The notes under the pieces: generated by a model
What the model saw: the letters and a program-made list of their open reading frames with translations, nothing else
Told to the model about the DNA's origin: nothing
Database searches by the model: none
Shown here: positions 1 through 11,864 of the stretch, in pieces
Numbering within the stretch: the first letter of the stretch is position 1
Layout: each line of letters begins with the position of its first letter
Made by a program: the position numbers and the translations under genes
From: Diplosphaera chodatii
Taxonomy: Eukaryota; Chlorophyta; Trebouxiophyceae; Prasiolales; Stichococcaceae
Direction of reading: 5' to 3'
NCBI GenBank assembly: GCA_032358165.1
Contig: JAALGY010000053.1
Coordinates: forward strand, 1,922,001-1,986,000
Length of the DNA: 64,000 nucleotides

Positions 1-962
1 CCATAACCATCGATCACTTCGTGCCAGTCTGGTTCTGCCGCCTTGTCCTGCGGCTGCGGTCCTGCAGGCTGCCGCTGATATGGCGAGGGCCTGCCCTGCC
101 TGGGGTGGCCACTGTGCTGGTCCTGCACAGCAGAAGCTGTGTGCCTGCTGTCTTTGTCCCCAGCCGCTAGCCTGTCCTCGCCGTTGCTGCGGTCCAGCTG
201 GCGTGCGGGCTCACGGCTGCGGCCCCTGGAGCGGCGCGCTCTGGACCTGCTGTCTGACCTAGCGTCTCTTGAGCCGCGCACATCCCTGTTTCTCTCTCTT
301 TCGCTGTATCTACTCCTGCTCCTGTCCCTGTCCCTGTCTCTACGCCTGCTGCTGTCTCTGTCTCTGCCTCTGTCCCTCTCCCGTTGCCTGTCTCTGCCTC
401 TGCCTCGGTCCGGACTCCTGTCTCTGTGCATGTCTGTGTGTCTGGTCCCTGTCTGGTCATGGTAGTGGTCGCGGTCCCTGCTGCGGGTGGCATCGTGGCT
501 GCTGCCATCCTCCCTGACTGACCGCTGCTGCGCGCGGCGCTCGAAGTTGGGTGATTGACGTCCGCTGCGACTGCTACGGTGGTTAGCATGCCGCTCATCG
601 TCCATCAGCCAGCGGTCACCACCCCGCCGACTGCTGCTGCTGCGACCATGCTCAGAAGACCCTCTGCTGTTGTAGAATCCTCTATCCGATGACGGCTGTT
701 CCGGTCTGTTACGGCCGCTGCTCGACATCTCCCGGGCTGCGCCAGCGTTGTGCCGTTCTGCATCCTGACGCCGATGCTCACTCCCGTTCTCCGATGCTGC
801 ATGCGCTGCAGAGCTCTGCACAGCTGCAGCATCGCTGCGCCATCGCTCTGCATGGCTGTTCCCATGCTCCACCGCGTCACTAGTGAATCCGAGACCCTGC
901 AAGCCATCGGTGAGAGGTATGGAAGCTGATTCGGCAGGCTTGCCACTCACCCAGCAAAGCAT
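1..962 (-). CDS. RD/SR-rich nuclear protein, N-terminal part (runs off left edge)
   Basis: A single open frame of about 320 codons runs from an ATG at 962 to the window edge without a stop; an in-frame stop lies just upstream of that ATG. The first 130 residues are low-complexity (Ser, Gln, Glu, His, Asn). From roughly residue 170 to 255 the protein is dominated by Arg-Asp, Arg-Ser and Arg-Glu dipeptides, with stretches such as RDRSPDRGRGRDRQRERDRG. Such RS/RD domains are typical of splicing factors and other nuclear RNA-processing proteins, where they are phosphorylated and mediate protein contacts. The last visible residues (EPDWHEVIDGYG) resemble the start of a WW domain, as in PQBP1-like proteins, but too little is visible to decide. 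Frame and direction are well supported; the family is not. Confidence 0.6.
   Translation of the reverse strand, partial: MLCWVSGKPAESASIPLTDGLQGLGFTSDAVEHGNSHAERWRSDAAAVQSSAAHAASENGSEHRRQDAERHNAGAAREMSSSGRNRPEQPSSDRGFYNSRGSSEHGRSSSSRRGGDRWLMDDERHANHRSSRSGRQSPNFERRAQQRSVREDGSSHDATRSRDRDHYHDQTGTRHTDMHRDRSPDRGRGRDRQRERDRGRDRDSSRRRDRDRDRSRSRYSERERNRDVRGSRDARSDSRSRARRSRGRSREPARQLDRSNGEDRLAAGDKDSRHTASAVQDQHSGHPRQGRPSPYQRQPAGPQPQDKAAEPDWHEVIDGY
256..440 (-). repeat. coding simple repeat (Arg-Asp/Arg-Ser)
   Basis: Imperfect hexamer-like repeats (CTCTGT/CTGTCC on the plus strand) encode alternating Arg-Asp and Arg-Ser on the minus strand. This is the RD domain of the gene at 1-962. It also generates long open frames in all other frames, which are shadows. 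Confidence 0.8.
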
Positions 963-1769
963 GCACGCCGCAGTTGCCCCACCTGCTTAGCTTTTGCGCC
1001 CGCATCGTATGCTTTCAGGGTCTGATACAACTTGTGTGCTGTTTCGTGGTCCATCTGCGGTCACTGCTGCATGTTGACTACGCTGCGCTCTGTATATATG
1101 TCCATGTCGCACATGCGCCGGCACCATGAACTGCACGTTAACTTTGCGTGGCTTGCAGCTGCTGCCATTGTCATGGCCGATCACATCCACGCTGAGTGCT
1201 TTTGTGCTATCCACGCGACGCTGCATGCAACTGCACCTGTGCCCCTGTTGGCATGCTGACAGCTCAAGTGCTCACGTGTCAAGTCAAATGAGGACAGGGC
1301 ATGATGTAGGTGCAGGTGCAATGTTTATTTGCACATTGTATTCCAAGTCGTTGAATGAAGTCATTTTGATTGGTCTAACAACCACGGGCCACAACCACCA
1401 ACTGCCAGCAGAGTAGATGGCGCACCAAGCGCCATCCACCGACCTGGAGGCAGACAGTCCAGGGGCTCCGCTGGTAGCCAAGAGCGGTAGCCTTGCGGAG
1501 CGGAGGTACTTGCATTGGATGGTTTGCTAGTTAGCGTCCTAACCTATCCTCTGAAAGCCTGCGCACTTTGACAGACCAAGGTGATGCACAGGCAGCATGC
1601 TCCCTCATGCGGCATCGCGCCGGTGGCGGCACCGTGCGACGCCCGCCGAGCAAGTCGTAAGCTAGGACTACTTGCAGGTACTTGGTAGTCCAGCTTGTCT
1701 GCGTCTTCGAATGCCACTGCCATTGTATGGCCATTGGTAGCGCCATTGGTAGCGCCAAGTTCATCTATC
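963..1769. other. intergenic, divergent 5' regions
   Basis: This lies between the RD-rich gene (minus) and the GGT gene (plus) and should hold both promoters. No recognisable gene is seen. It contains a perfect 8-bp hairpin at 1416-1436, annotated separately. Confidence 0.4.
1416..1436. repeat. perfect inverted repeat (8-bp stem, 5-nt loop)
   Basis: GATGGCGC is followed after ACCAA by its exact reverse complement GCGCCATC. It lies in the divergent intergenic region upstream of GGT. Its function, if any, is unknown. Confidence 0.5.
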
Positions 1770-4700
1770 ATGGGCTGCTCTGCCTCAAATGGTCACATCA
1801 GCGCACCTGCATCAACTCTGCAGGACTTGCAACCTGCGCATTGGCTTTCGTTCTCTTCACTCGCTCCGGATGTCAGACCTCACAGCAGCCAGTCCCTCCG
1901 GGTGGTGACGGCAGCAGCAGTACTGCACACGCTCATCTTAGATGGCACAACCCTGTGGGAGGTGCGCAGCGGCATCAAGCTCCACGTCGCATCCTGTGGA
2001 CTACAAGCATGGCAGCAGGCCAGCTCTTGTGGCGGACCATCAGCTGACGGTGCATCATGTTTAGGTCTGCCGGAGTATGATTGGCAGCACAGACCACGGC
2101 TGGCAATGGGGCGCCATGCCGCAGTTGCAGCCGACCATGGCCGCTGCAGCGAGATGGGTGAGCAGCCAGCGTGCGATCTCCCCCAACTGGCTCATGTGCA
2201 CTCCCGCTGATGGCGGCGGGAGTTCCGTCCTCAGCTTTGATGTTGGGATTTTTGCGATGGAATTTGACAGCCTCCTTCCACTCCCTCCAGGCCTCAGCAT
2301 CATGAAACGGGGCGGCAACGCGGCGGATGCGTGTGTCACGACGGCGCTGTGCGAGGGGGTGTTCAACCCCATGGCGTCAGGCATTGGCGGCGGCGGTTTC
2401 ATCAACATCCTGCTGCCTAATGGCACCGCAGAGATTGTTGATGCGCGCGAGTTTGCACCGTCTGGAGCCACAGAGAAGATGTTCAAAGGTGCAGGATGGC
2501 ACTGCATCATCCCATTCTGGAAAACATGCTTTTCCTATTGAGCTGAACCACTGGCTGTCCCACCTAGGCTCCCATGTCGCCATGTTTGGCCAATTGTTTT
2601 GGCCGTGCCATCAAACACGCTTTCCTGTGACGCAGCCTGTGCATTCAGGTTTGCTGCCTCACATGTAACACTGTATGCAGGCAATGCGTCGGCAGCGATC
2701 ACCGGCGGTCTGGCTATTGCTGTGCCACTGGAGCTACGAGGTCTGGAGCTGCTGCACTCGCGCCACGGCTCGCTGCCTTGGGCTGACCTCATCCAGCCAG
2801 TCATACCCTTTGCAGAACACGGCTTCCCAGCCCACCCGTAAGCTATCAGTCCTTGCAAGCATTCACTATGCGATCAATATCTGAGATGAGTGGCATTGGT
2901 AGGAAAACATGTTTAAGATGGCTGGAGTACAACTCATTACTGCACTCACAGCGACAGAGTGACAGCATGTGACTGTCTTCGCTTACAACTGCAGGTACAT
3001 TGTGGCCAGCCTGTCAGCAAATGTGACGCTGGCGACGATGCGGGCAGACCCACTGCTGCGAGAGGCATTTCTGCTGCGGGATGGCCGGCAGTGGCGGCCG
3101 CCGCATGTCAATGAGACGTGCTGTAGGCGGCCACAGCTGGCGGCGCTGCTGCGAGCAGGTGTGTTCATGTGGCAGACGCATGCACTCATTCTGCTGTGAC
3201 AGGCTTGGTTTTCTGGACACTTTTATACATGCACTTCCTGTTGCCAAAGGTGCCATGACCAGCACCACCTGCCTGAATACAAGTTACTGGCAGGCACTGC
3301 ACAGCTCTCTGCATGCAGTTGCGGAGCATGGCGCAGATGTGATGCACCAAGGCAGCCTTGCGGAGCAGCTGGCAGCAGACATCCAGGCTGCTGGCAAGTC
3401 ATTGTCATCAGTACTTACCCTTGATGCAATCCAATGATCATGCTGTGCATTGTGATATGTAGTAGGCACAGAAATGCACTAGCATGCGCACTACCAACTG
3501 ATGCACAGCAACCATGTTCAAGGGCAGGGCTGCTCTGCAGGCGGCTTGGTGACAGCTGATGACCTGACAAATGCTCGGCCCCAGCTCAAGCCTGCCATGC
3601 GGGCGCATGCATACGGAGTGGAGGTGAGAAGTTGACGCTGTTGCAAGGCACTAAGCTGGCAATAACTTCGAGTTTGAAGCAAAACAAGCTGTTGCACCAT
3701 AGCACTGCCGTCCTGCACTAGCAGCGAAATGGTTGCAGGCTACTGTAAAGCTGAGCACAGTTGGGCTGTCATTGCAGCTGATCTTTCCGCCGCCGCCGTC
3801 ATCTGCCGCTGTGATTGTTGCGGCGCTGCACATCCTGAATGGCTACAAACTGCGGCTGTCGGCTGCAGGCGACCTGGCAGCCCATCGGGTTGTTGAGGTG
3901 CACATTCAAGCTGTTGACATGCAGGCAACATGCTTGAGCATGCACGCTGCTGGTTATACAGGCTTACAGTCATTGAGGTCGCACATTCAAGACACTGGTA
4001 CGGTCGCAGGCCATGAAGCATGCGTTCGCGCTGCGCATGAGCCTGGGGGACCCTGGACCCGACCCCCGCAACCCATTCGTCAACACCACGACACAGGACG
4101 CCCTGCTGCATGACACATTGTCGCTAGAGTTTGCTGATGAGCTGCGGTGAGCCGCGTTACCCTTGTGACATCAGTTGGAACATCTGTTGCCCAGACTGAA
4201 AACCATGTTTGCTCTGTTTTGGACACAAGCCATATCGCTGGTGTGCTCGCCTGAAGTAGGCCATGATTGTGAGATGCAGGGCTGACATCCTCGACGACGA
4301 GACACAGGCCCCAGAGAGCTACGGTGGTCGCTGGAATGTGCTGCACGACATGCCAGATGATCATGGTACACGTTGGCCAGCAGCAAGCACAACAAATGAT
4401 GAGGCGCACGCTGCGCATGTACTTGAAGATACAGGTCATAGTGCTGGTCGCCTGCAGTCAACCTGATGTACTGTCCTGTGATGCAGGCACCACCCACTTC
4501 AGCATTGTGGGCAGCGATGGCATGGCAGGTGTGCTTCTTTGTGGCAAAGCTGCTGTCAATGTCCATTGTTTCCTCATGTTGAAGAATGGTCCTTGCTGAC
4601 GTGCTGCTGTCTGTTGCCGCAGTTGCTATGACTACGACGGTGCGTATGGGATTTGAGTCTGCAAGCGGTGTCATCTCTGGCTGGAAAGCATGCTGCATCG

Positions 4701-5988
4701 TGTACAGGTCTTGGGGTTCACGGGGCCCATGAATTGCTGTTCCCCCTGTCCTCCAGGTCAACACACCATATGGCAGCAAGGTCATGTCCAAGGCGACAGG
4801 CGTCTTGTTGAACAACGAGATGGGCGGTAAGCAAGCGTGTGATCAGTCTGCTGCAGTGCTTTCCCTGTTGCTCCGTTGCTGATGGTGTGCATGCCGTTTT
4901 TACGAAGACAAGGCACTTGCTCTTGTCGATGCTGTCTGTTGTCACCCTGCACAGACTTCTCAACTCCGGGGCAGCCAGATGTATTCAACCTGCCACCAGC
5001 CAAGGCCAACTTCATCCGGCCTGGCAAGAAGCCGCTGTCCTCAATGTGGGTGCAGTTGCTTCGAGCTGGCATATCCATAGCAACTCCCATTGCTAAAACT
5101 ACTTTGATGCAATGGCACATGATGGCACTGACTTCAGACTGCTGACTCAATGTTCCTCAGTCTATCGCTGATGATCCTGCCACCGAGCAACCTGTGCTGT
5201 GCATGTAGACGCATTCAGTGCTTCAGTTCTGTGTGCTGACGCAGGTCTCCAATGATCGTGTTGCAAGGAGGCAAGCTCCGCGCAGTGATGGGAGGCTCGG
5301 GCGGCCCGCTGATCGTATCCGCCGTGTATCAGACACTGGTGAGGTCACTGAGCACAACACTGCACGCCCATTCAGCCCAGCAGCTCGCTCGCCAAAGGTG
5401 TCACATGTGAAGCCTCCACACTGTAGGTGCGGCTGCTGGCCACCTGCGAGCATGGCATCGACCTCATCTCAAAGCCCAGGTTTCACCACCAGGTGCTGCC
5501 CTTGCCCTCTGCCAGTGCAACTCATGCAACTCATCGGTAGCTTGCGTTGCTTTGACAGCCTCTGATAAGCTGCGCTGCGCAGCGATGGTCAAGGTTCTGA
5601 TAATGCAGTGCTCAATCGTCAACTGATGTCATATGCAGCTGCTGCCAAACAATCTGTTTGCCGAGAACTGGACCGCAGCTGGCACTGAACTCAGCTTCCC
5701 GCAGCACGAGCTGGAGGATCTGGCAGACCGTGGTGGGTGCCGCTGGATCATATTGACAGTCATCCACTGTGCAGTGCACAACTATGCGATCCATTACACG
5801 AAAACGGTTTGCATGCATACAGTCCATCGCCTAGGCGGACATGCTGGCCACATGTGCTCGCAGGCCACAACATCACGACATTCCCTTGGGGTGCATGCGT
5901 GTCTGCGATATTCGCAGACCCAGACAATTCATCACAGCTTACTGGCATCTGCGATCCACGGAAGGATGGCGCACCTGCCGTGTACTGA
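1770..5988 (+). CDS. GGT: gamma-glutamyltranspeptidase
   Basis: Hydrolyses or transfers the gamma-glutamyl group of glutathione and its conjugates; an N-terminal-nucleophile enzyme of the secretory, wall or vacuolar compartment. Exons: 1770-2157, 2291-2488, 2681-2837, 2995-3158, 3319-3393, 3541-3623, 3778-3897, 4010-4146, 4280-4365, 4487-4528, 4623-4639, 4757-4826, 4955-5045, 5245-5338, 5427-5492, 5639-5732, 5864-5988 (about 668 codons). Family landmarks in order: VAADHGRCSEMG, GGNAADACVTTALCEGVFNP, GIGGGGF, LGDPGPDPRNPF, HGTTHFS (the second Thr of this motif is the self-processing nucleophile), PGKKPLSSM, PRFHHQ and a DPRKDGAPA tail. The 17-nt exon 11 encodes part of the beta-strand after the nucleophile. 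The intron at 3394-3540 begins with GC. The first about 115 codons (1770-2104) match nothing I know and could contain an undetected intron or a wrong start, so the 5' end is uncertain. Confidence 0.9.
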
Positions 5989-6349
5989 CATGCGCACGTT
6001 GCAATCAGGCTGGTGCCTGTGTGGGCTTAGCCAGCTAAATTTGCTGATTGCTACAGCTCATGTTAGCCTAATTCATTCTAGTCTAACACATGTTATTCCT
6101 CTGGAACATACCTGGAGCTTAAATGGATCGTGATTGTTTTGTCTTCGAAAGGTTGCACATACAGGAATGACACCCTATGAACTTGCAAACCAATTTGTTT
6201 ACGGCTGCAACCGCCCGAGTCATATGTTGTGAATCTGCAGTTTCGTTGCAAGTCCAAAGCACACCGATCGATCATGTCAAGGGACACTTCTGAGGCCAAT
6301 CAATAGACGGTCCTGTGCCACGATCATATCTGTACAAGCCAGGCGCATC
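5989..6349. other. convergent 3' intergenic
   Basis: Holds the 3' ends of the GGT gene (plus) and the EamA transporter gene (minus). It is slightly more AT-rich than the flanks and I see no gene. Confidence 0.5.
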
Positions 6350-9226
6350 TCAGGCCTGCTTCGCCTGGCTGGACTTTGAGTTCAGCAGCGCCACCGCCCC
6401 AAGCGTGATGGCTGCCCCCAGCAGCTGCAAGGGCGTCAGCGTCTCACCCAGCACAACGTACCTGCATGACGCAGTTTGCCACAGCACTTGCAGTGCAGCA
6501 GTTGGGATGCTTCACAGTCTCCACCACAACATATGGTATGTCAGAGCAGGAGCAGGGGCATGGCAGAGCTATGAAGACTATACCCAGTGAGCGCTGCAAA
6601 CATTGGTGTAAGGAATGTAAGGCTGGACAGCGCTGTCAGGTTGCCGCGGCTGGCGTTGTAGAAGAACACGCCTGCAGAGTGGAAAGCGCAGCATGACATT
6701 CAACGTGCAGGCTGTTGCACATCATTGGCTGTGCATCCCACAGCCTTGCCAAACCCCTGCGCAGGCATGTACTCACCATAGCTGGCTGCGCTGCCAAGGA
6801 CTGTGATGTACAGCAGGATGCCCGCGTCTGAACCTGCACCAGCACACACGAGATGCATGTGGCCACAGCTGTCCATGGCTGCACGGTGGCCGCGAACCTG
6901 CCTGCCAGCAGTTCTGATGACGCAGGCATCACTGTACATATGCAACCAGCAAGTACCCTGAGCATACAACTGGTATAGACCACGTTCTCGCTGCATTGTG
7001 CCCCATCAGTTGTTGCAGGTTCAGCCCAGCATTCCGAAAATGGTCTTGGGGGTTTATGCCACGTTTGAGCTCTAGTGCAACGTCGATATCGGAGGCCCAC
7101 CAGTAAGCTGGGAGAGGCGGCCTGCGAGCTCGGGACCCTCCTGCGCTGCTGACACTGCCAGCAGGGGCAGGCTGCCAATCACCATGTGCCACCCAGTTGC
7201 CATGACAGGGTCGCTGTACCTGCGGCCAGAGGTAACGCAAATGCGAACTGGTGGGGGATCTGATGAGCCTTGTCACCGACTACATGATGAGCTGGTGGGT
7301 GCAAGAGATCAAAGCTTGTCTGGTGCACGCAGTTGCAGCGCGTCAACGAATTGCAGGCTGTGCGACTTACTTGCTGACCCATCGGACCATGACTGTGCCC
7401 ACTGCCATCGACTGCGCTGCCAGCAGCATCCACCACTCGCCGCTGTCCCAGATGCTGCCGCTAGGCAAAGATGCAACATCCAGTCCTGAGCACGAGCAGA
7501 GCACCCTGAGCAACAAACCACTTCATGGCATTTCGAGATTGACAACATGACATCACATCAGAGAGCAAAGCCTGCTGATGGAGCCGAATGTATTGGGTTA
7601 AAGGCGCCAATCTGCTGGCCCAGCACCTGCAAGCTGGCCATTGTGTGCTGTGTCGATGAAAGTTTCCAGGGTGGCAGGCGGCACCTCCAACAGAAGCAAA
7701 CCCGCCACGCCAATAAGCAGCCCTATGCAAGATTCAACAGTGTGCTTCTTATGGCCCAGTTGCGTGGGACATGGGCAGTAGCGTTGCAGGTGCTGCTCGA
7801 CAGGGGCCGTTGTCGATCGAGCAAAGGAAGGTGTACAAAGAGTCTCACCGGCATACCCAAGAGCTGAGAGTGATTCGCCAAAGAAAATCGAAGCCAGCAA
7901 TGCCACTGTCAGCGGCTGGGAGTCGATGATGACGCTGCCTAGTCCCGCTGATGTCCGCTGCAGGCCCTCTGCCAGAAACCCCTGCACTTGCAGATCGGGG
8001 TCATGTGGCAGCCATCGTGCTATATGTGGCACACACTGAAGGCTGTTTCCTATAGCAGTCATCATACACCCGCACGATTACATTATTTGCGCTAAAGATG
8101 ACGAGTTGGTGCCTTACAGCTGCATTGCAGACGGTGCAGTGTTACTCACCTGAAAGCACGTGGCGTCCACGAGGCTGAAAGCCAGGATGGAGATCCAGGC
8201 CATGCTGCTGCCCGGCTGAGGCCGGCCCTTGGAGGCGCCCCAAAGCAGCAGCAGCACGCCCGCGGGGCCCAGCCGCCAAGCACTCACAAACAGGGGGCTG
8301 GTGTGCGGCGCCAGCACCTGCGGCCACATAGCTTCTTCGCCTGAGGACACAGTAGCACATGGACACTGTTTCGCAGTGGGCACAGCCGCCAGAGGCGATG
8401 GACACCCCGCTGGTACGACCCACCAGCGTCTGTGCCTTTAGTATTGCAGGTAGGATGCCAGCAAAAAAATAATGTCAGGTGGCTTCGGATGCATGATTGA
8501 ACGTCAGACAATTGTGGTGTTGCCGGATGATACGCATGCCACGGAGCATGCAATCGCACCAGCGATGGCAGATTCGAGCAATGACTGTGTGATGTCTTCA
8601 CGTTCTGGAAAGCAGTCACCTTCATTCCCACCATCGAGGTGCCCCAGAAGAAGAAAGGCGACACCAGCAGCGCCGCGGCTAGCACCTGCTGAAAGCCTGA
8701 TAGCGCTTCCTCTGCTGGCTGAGCTGGCTGTGCTGACTGGAGTGCCTCAGGTGCTGCCCTCTCAGCAATGCCGTTGCCGCTGGGTGCGGCAGCAGTCTCA
8801 TCTCCGGGACCATCATCGTATGATGCCGAGCAGGTGACCTCCATGCCGGTGCCGAAGCAGCTGACCTCATCGACAGTCTGAGATGCCCCTGCCTCGTCAT
8901 TGCTGGCCCCCATGCTGCCGCTGACATTGCTGCTGTTACGCTGTGAGGGTTCTGCTGATCGCAACAGGGTGATGCGCTGCAAGGCAAATGAAACTGACTT
9001 TGATGGAAGGCTCACGAGTGCGTGCAGCCTTCTACGTCAACACTGCATGCTGGTGACCTACCTGTCTGGCCATCCTCCCAGGGCGCCGCGATGCTGCAAG
9101 CCCCTGCTGACACCTCTGAACCTGCTCCGATGTGCCTGACGGGTGCATGCACCGTCTTGAGGTTTCATGTCTGAAGGCTTCACACACGCATGAGGGTTGC
9201 ATATGCAACGTTGCCATCATGTGCAT
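6350..9226 (-). CDS. EamA/WAT1-type drug-metabolite transporter, probably plastid-targeted
   Basis: A ten-helix small-molecule transporter of the EamA (DMT) superfamily, close to the WAT1-related group of plants and algae; the substrate is unknown. Exons on the minus strand: 9062-9226, 8620-8976, 8150-8317, 7849-7981, 7627-7722, 7371-7485, 7101-7219, 6777-6833, 6584-6671, 6350-6461; phases agree throughout. The N-terminal 55 residues are Met/Ser/Arg/His-rich without acidic runs, like a chloroplast transit peptide, followed by a linker. EamA repeat 1 carries PFFFWGTSMVGMK and FVSAWRLGPAGVLLLLWG; RTSAGLGSVIIDSQPLTVAL and FFGESLSALGYAG end it. Repeat 2 has SGEWWMLLAAQSMAVGTVMV, YSDPVMATGWHMVIGSLPLL, NASRGNLTALSSLTFLTPMF and a final LGETLTPLQLLGAAITLG. 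Residues repeated in both halves reflect the internal duplication of the family. The start at 9226 rests on a GTAGGT donor that joins in phase. Confidence 0.87.
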
Positions 9227-9714
9227 GCTGGCTGGCTATCCTGCTGGAGGGACCCGACAAGCGTGGCACTGAGCAGCCGTGATGGCCCGCAACGCCCTGC
9301 AGGTTTGTGGGCTATGTTGCCATATGCATAACATTACTACTGTGCTCGATCATCGATGCGGTGAAGCCTGAGCCCCTGAGGTGCCACCAGCCGAGGGACA
9401 CAACCTGATTACTCACCTGTTGCAATGCAGGCAACACACAGCAGGTGCAGCTCCCACAGACTCCCGTTCCAGGCCGTGTTGTGGTGCTGAAGCACGAGCC
9501 TTCGCCCACTGATACATCAGTTCGAACTCGCGCTGCAGTGGTAGGGTGGAGTCATAGTTGCATGTCGTGCTAAAATTGCCTGATCAGTAGCGCCCAGGCA
9601 GAACAGGCGATGATTGACATGTCGCAGTGCTGATGTAGTTCGTACCTCTAGTCTTCCTTGCTGGTCAATACCTTATGCTAGAAAGTGCCCATCACACTGA
9701 GCGCATGACCGCCA
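9227..9714. other. divergent promoter region
   Basis: Lies between the divergent transporter (minus) and desaturase-like (plus) genes and must hold both promoters. No open frame worth calling and no clear TATA box. Confidence 0.45.
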
Positions 9715-11546
9715 ATGATGGCGGACTCACAAAGCCCCACAGTCATCAACGGCAAACGCCCAAGGGAGAGGGCACAGGCAGCAGCAGCAGCCGATATAGC
9801 CGCGCCACGGCTAGAGTTTCTGGTGGCACCGCCCGCCTGGGCAGCAGCAAAACTGATCCCTCTGCTGCGGGACGCCCGTGATGCGCCCGTGTTGTGGCTC
9901 ATCCTCAACATCTGTTGCAGCAGCGTGCCCTGCGCGGCAGCGCTGTACGTCTGCGGCGTGCGATCGCATACGCTAGTTGCAGCGTACCTGGCGGTCACAT
10001 TCGGCCTGTACCTGCAGCGGTTCCTGCTGGCGCTGCATGTCACTGAGCATCGCCCCCTGTTCCGCAGTTCAGGTGTTCAAAAATGTTGCCGTCCAAATGT
10101 CATGTGCGTGTTGCATTAGTGATCTCCCTTTGTGTGATGCGGTCAGGACTCTTGTCGTGACCTGCCACCACTGGCGCACTGCAACCATGAGGCTCGTGTG
10201 TGTCTCACCTGCTGCAGTGCTCAACTGGTGCATATCTTTGCTGCTGGCGCCGCTCTTCGGCCTGCCCAGCGGCCTGTACAACCTGCACCACGTGCTCATG
10301 CACCACGTTGAGGGCAACAACTCAGCATGGGACCTGTCGTCCACAGAGCCCTACCAGCGGGACAACTTCTTTCAGTTCCTTGGGTGTGCTTTGAGATGTT
10401 CCGCATATTGCCAAGCCAGTATTATATGCATGTCCTGTACCGTATGGCAAGGACTTTGCGCTTCCACTGCAGGTACTGGCTGCGGCACGGCATTCTCGTG
10501 TGGGTGGAGCTGCCGCTGTATGCTTTGCAGAAGCGACGGGGTGGCGCAGCGTGCAGGTCTGTAGTCAAAAGCATCAACCATCTAGATTCGAGAGGAGGTC
10601 GGGTCACACTCACCTCTTGCCTGCGTGTGGTGTGCATGCCAGTCACCCAGCTGCTATCTCAACCTCCCAAACATGTCGGCCTAAATGCAGGTGTCTGATG
10701 GCGGAGTTGGCCTACTGTGCTGCTATGTTTACGTTATGGCAGGTCAACAGTGTGGCCACGACCTGGGTGTTCTTGGTCCCATTCGTGGTCACCAGCTTTG
10801 CCCTGATGTTTGGCAACTGGTGCGCCAGTTGGAACCCCTGATGCTTCCGTGCCAGTGGCTGATGTCATTTCTCTACACAGCTGCTCTGTGCACACTTGAG
10901 ACTGGCCGGGTGAACATGGTGGCCTGGCTTTCAACGTCGGTGGTCCCTGGTGTCTGCAGGAGCCAGCACATCTTCATTGATGCAAGGCAGCCCCAAAACA
11001 GCTACAGCATGACGTACAACTGCGTCAACTCTGCAGACAACCAGAAGACATTCAATGACGGCTACCACATACAGGTGACTGTTTGGTGCATTCGACAGGG
11101 CTCAGCAGATGTTGATGATCTTATCACATCATAGTTCGGTTTCCTCGTCCATCTCATAATGTCCGTGTGATCTAGTGCTTCACTGCCTGCAGCATCATCT
11201 GAACTCCAGGCTCCACTGGACGCAGCTGCCCGAGAGATTCCTTGAAACATTGCCGAAGCACTCCGAGCACCAAGGTGAGACTATCCCTCTTGTGACAACA
11301 AAGTGTGATGCGCAAGTGCACCAGATTCTCGAGTCTAAGGTTGGGGCCCTGGTGTTTGCAGCGCTGGTGTTTGAGGGTGTCGGCTGGTTTGATGTTGGCA
11401 TGGCGGTCTTCTGCAGACGCTATGATGCACTCCTGCGCTGGCTGGTCGCATATGATGAGCGGATTGCAGCAATGTCTGCCACACAGCGCATTGCCATGCT
11501 GCGCAGCCGGCTCAGACCAGTCACGAGGACTGCTGCTTGCCGTTGA
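9715..11546 (+). CDS. membrane fatty-acid-desaturase-like protein
   Basis: Seven exons (9715-10072, 10218-10383, 10473-10556, 10691-10819, 10960-11074, 11193-11274, 11362-11546) give 372 aa with consistent phases. Three histidine clusters typical of the membrane di-iron desaturase/hydroxylase superfamily are present: HVTEH in helix-flanking context, NLHHVLMHHVEGNN, and DGYHIQHHLNSRLHW near the C terminus. At least four hydrophobic segments lie between them (LILNICCSSVPCAAALYVCG, LNWCISLLLAPLFGLPSGL, TTWVFLVPFVVTSFALMFG). The stretch WDLSSTEPYQRDNFFQFL is a hallmark of an uncharacterised algal/plant desaturase-domain group rather than of the FAD2/FAD3 or acyl-ACP classes. A lipid or sphingolipid substrate is likely, but the actual reaction cannot be inferred. 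Two adjacent ATGs start the frame (9715 and 9718). Confidence 0.75.
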
Positions 11547-11864
11547 CGTCCGCGTGTGTACCTGAAAGAAGCAGTATGCATGATTGCCCTACCCCTTCTT
11601 GAAGGATTTGTGGTTGTGCCGACTGGGTCGGTCGATCTATAATCGGCCTCGGTGTTGATGGTGCCCCGATCATTCGTGCACTGCTGTCCTGGTCAGCAGC
11701 TGCGAGCAGCACGGCCCAGCAGTGACAGAACTCTACTTACTGGCTCAAGCTGCTTGCACTTTGCTCATTCTTAGCAGTACGTGCTGAGACGATCCAGCTC
11801 AGGCTGCGCGGAGGACATTTTGAGTTGCACAGGGTCACTTGCATGTGAGCATTCAGCCTTGACC
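11547..11864. other. tandem intergenic
   Basis: Holds the 3' end of the desaturase-like gene and the 5' region of the next plus-strand gene. Nothing else seen. Confidence 0.4.

Noticed and set aside
167..598. long frame rich in Glu-Thr-Glu-Ala repeats at the left edge
   Set aside because: It is the shifted reading of the Arg-Asp repeat; the RD frame is uninterrupted over 320 codons.
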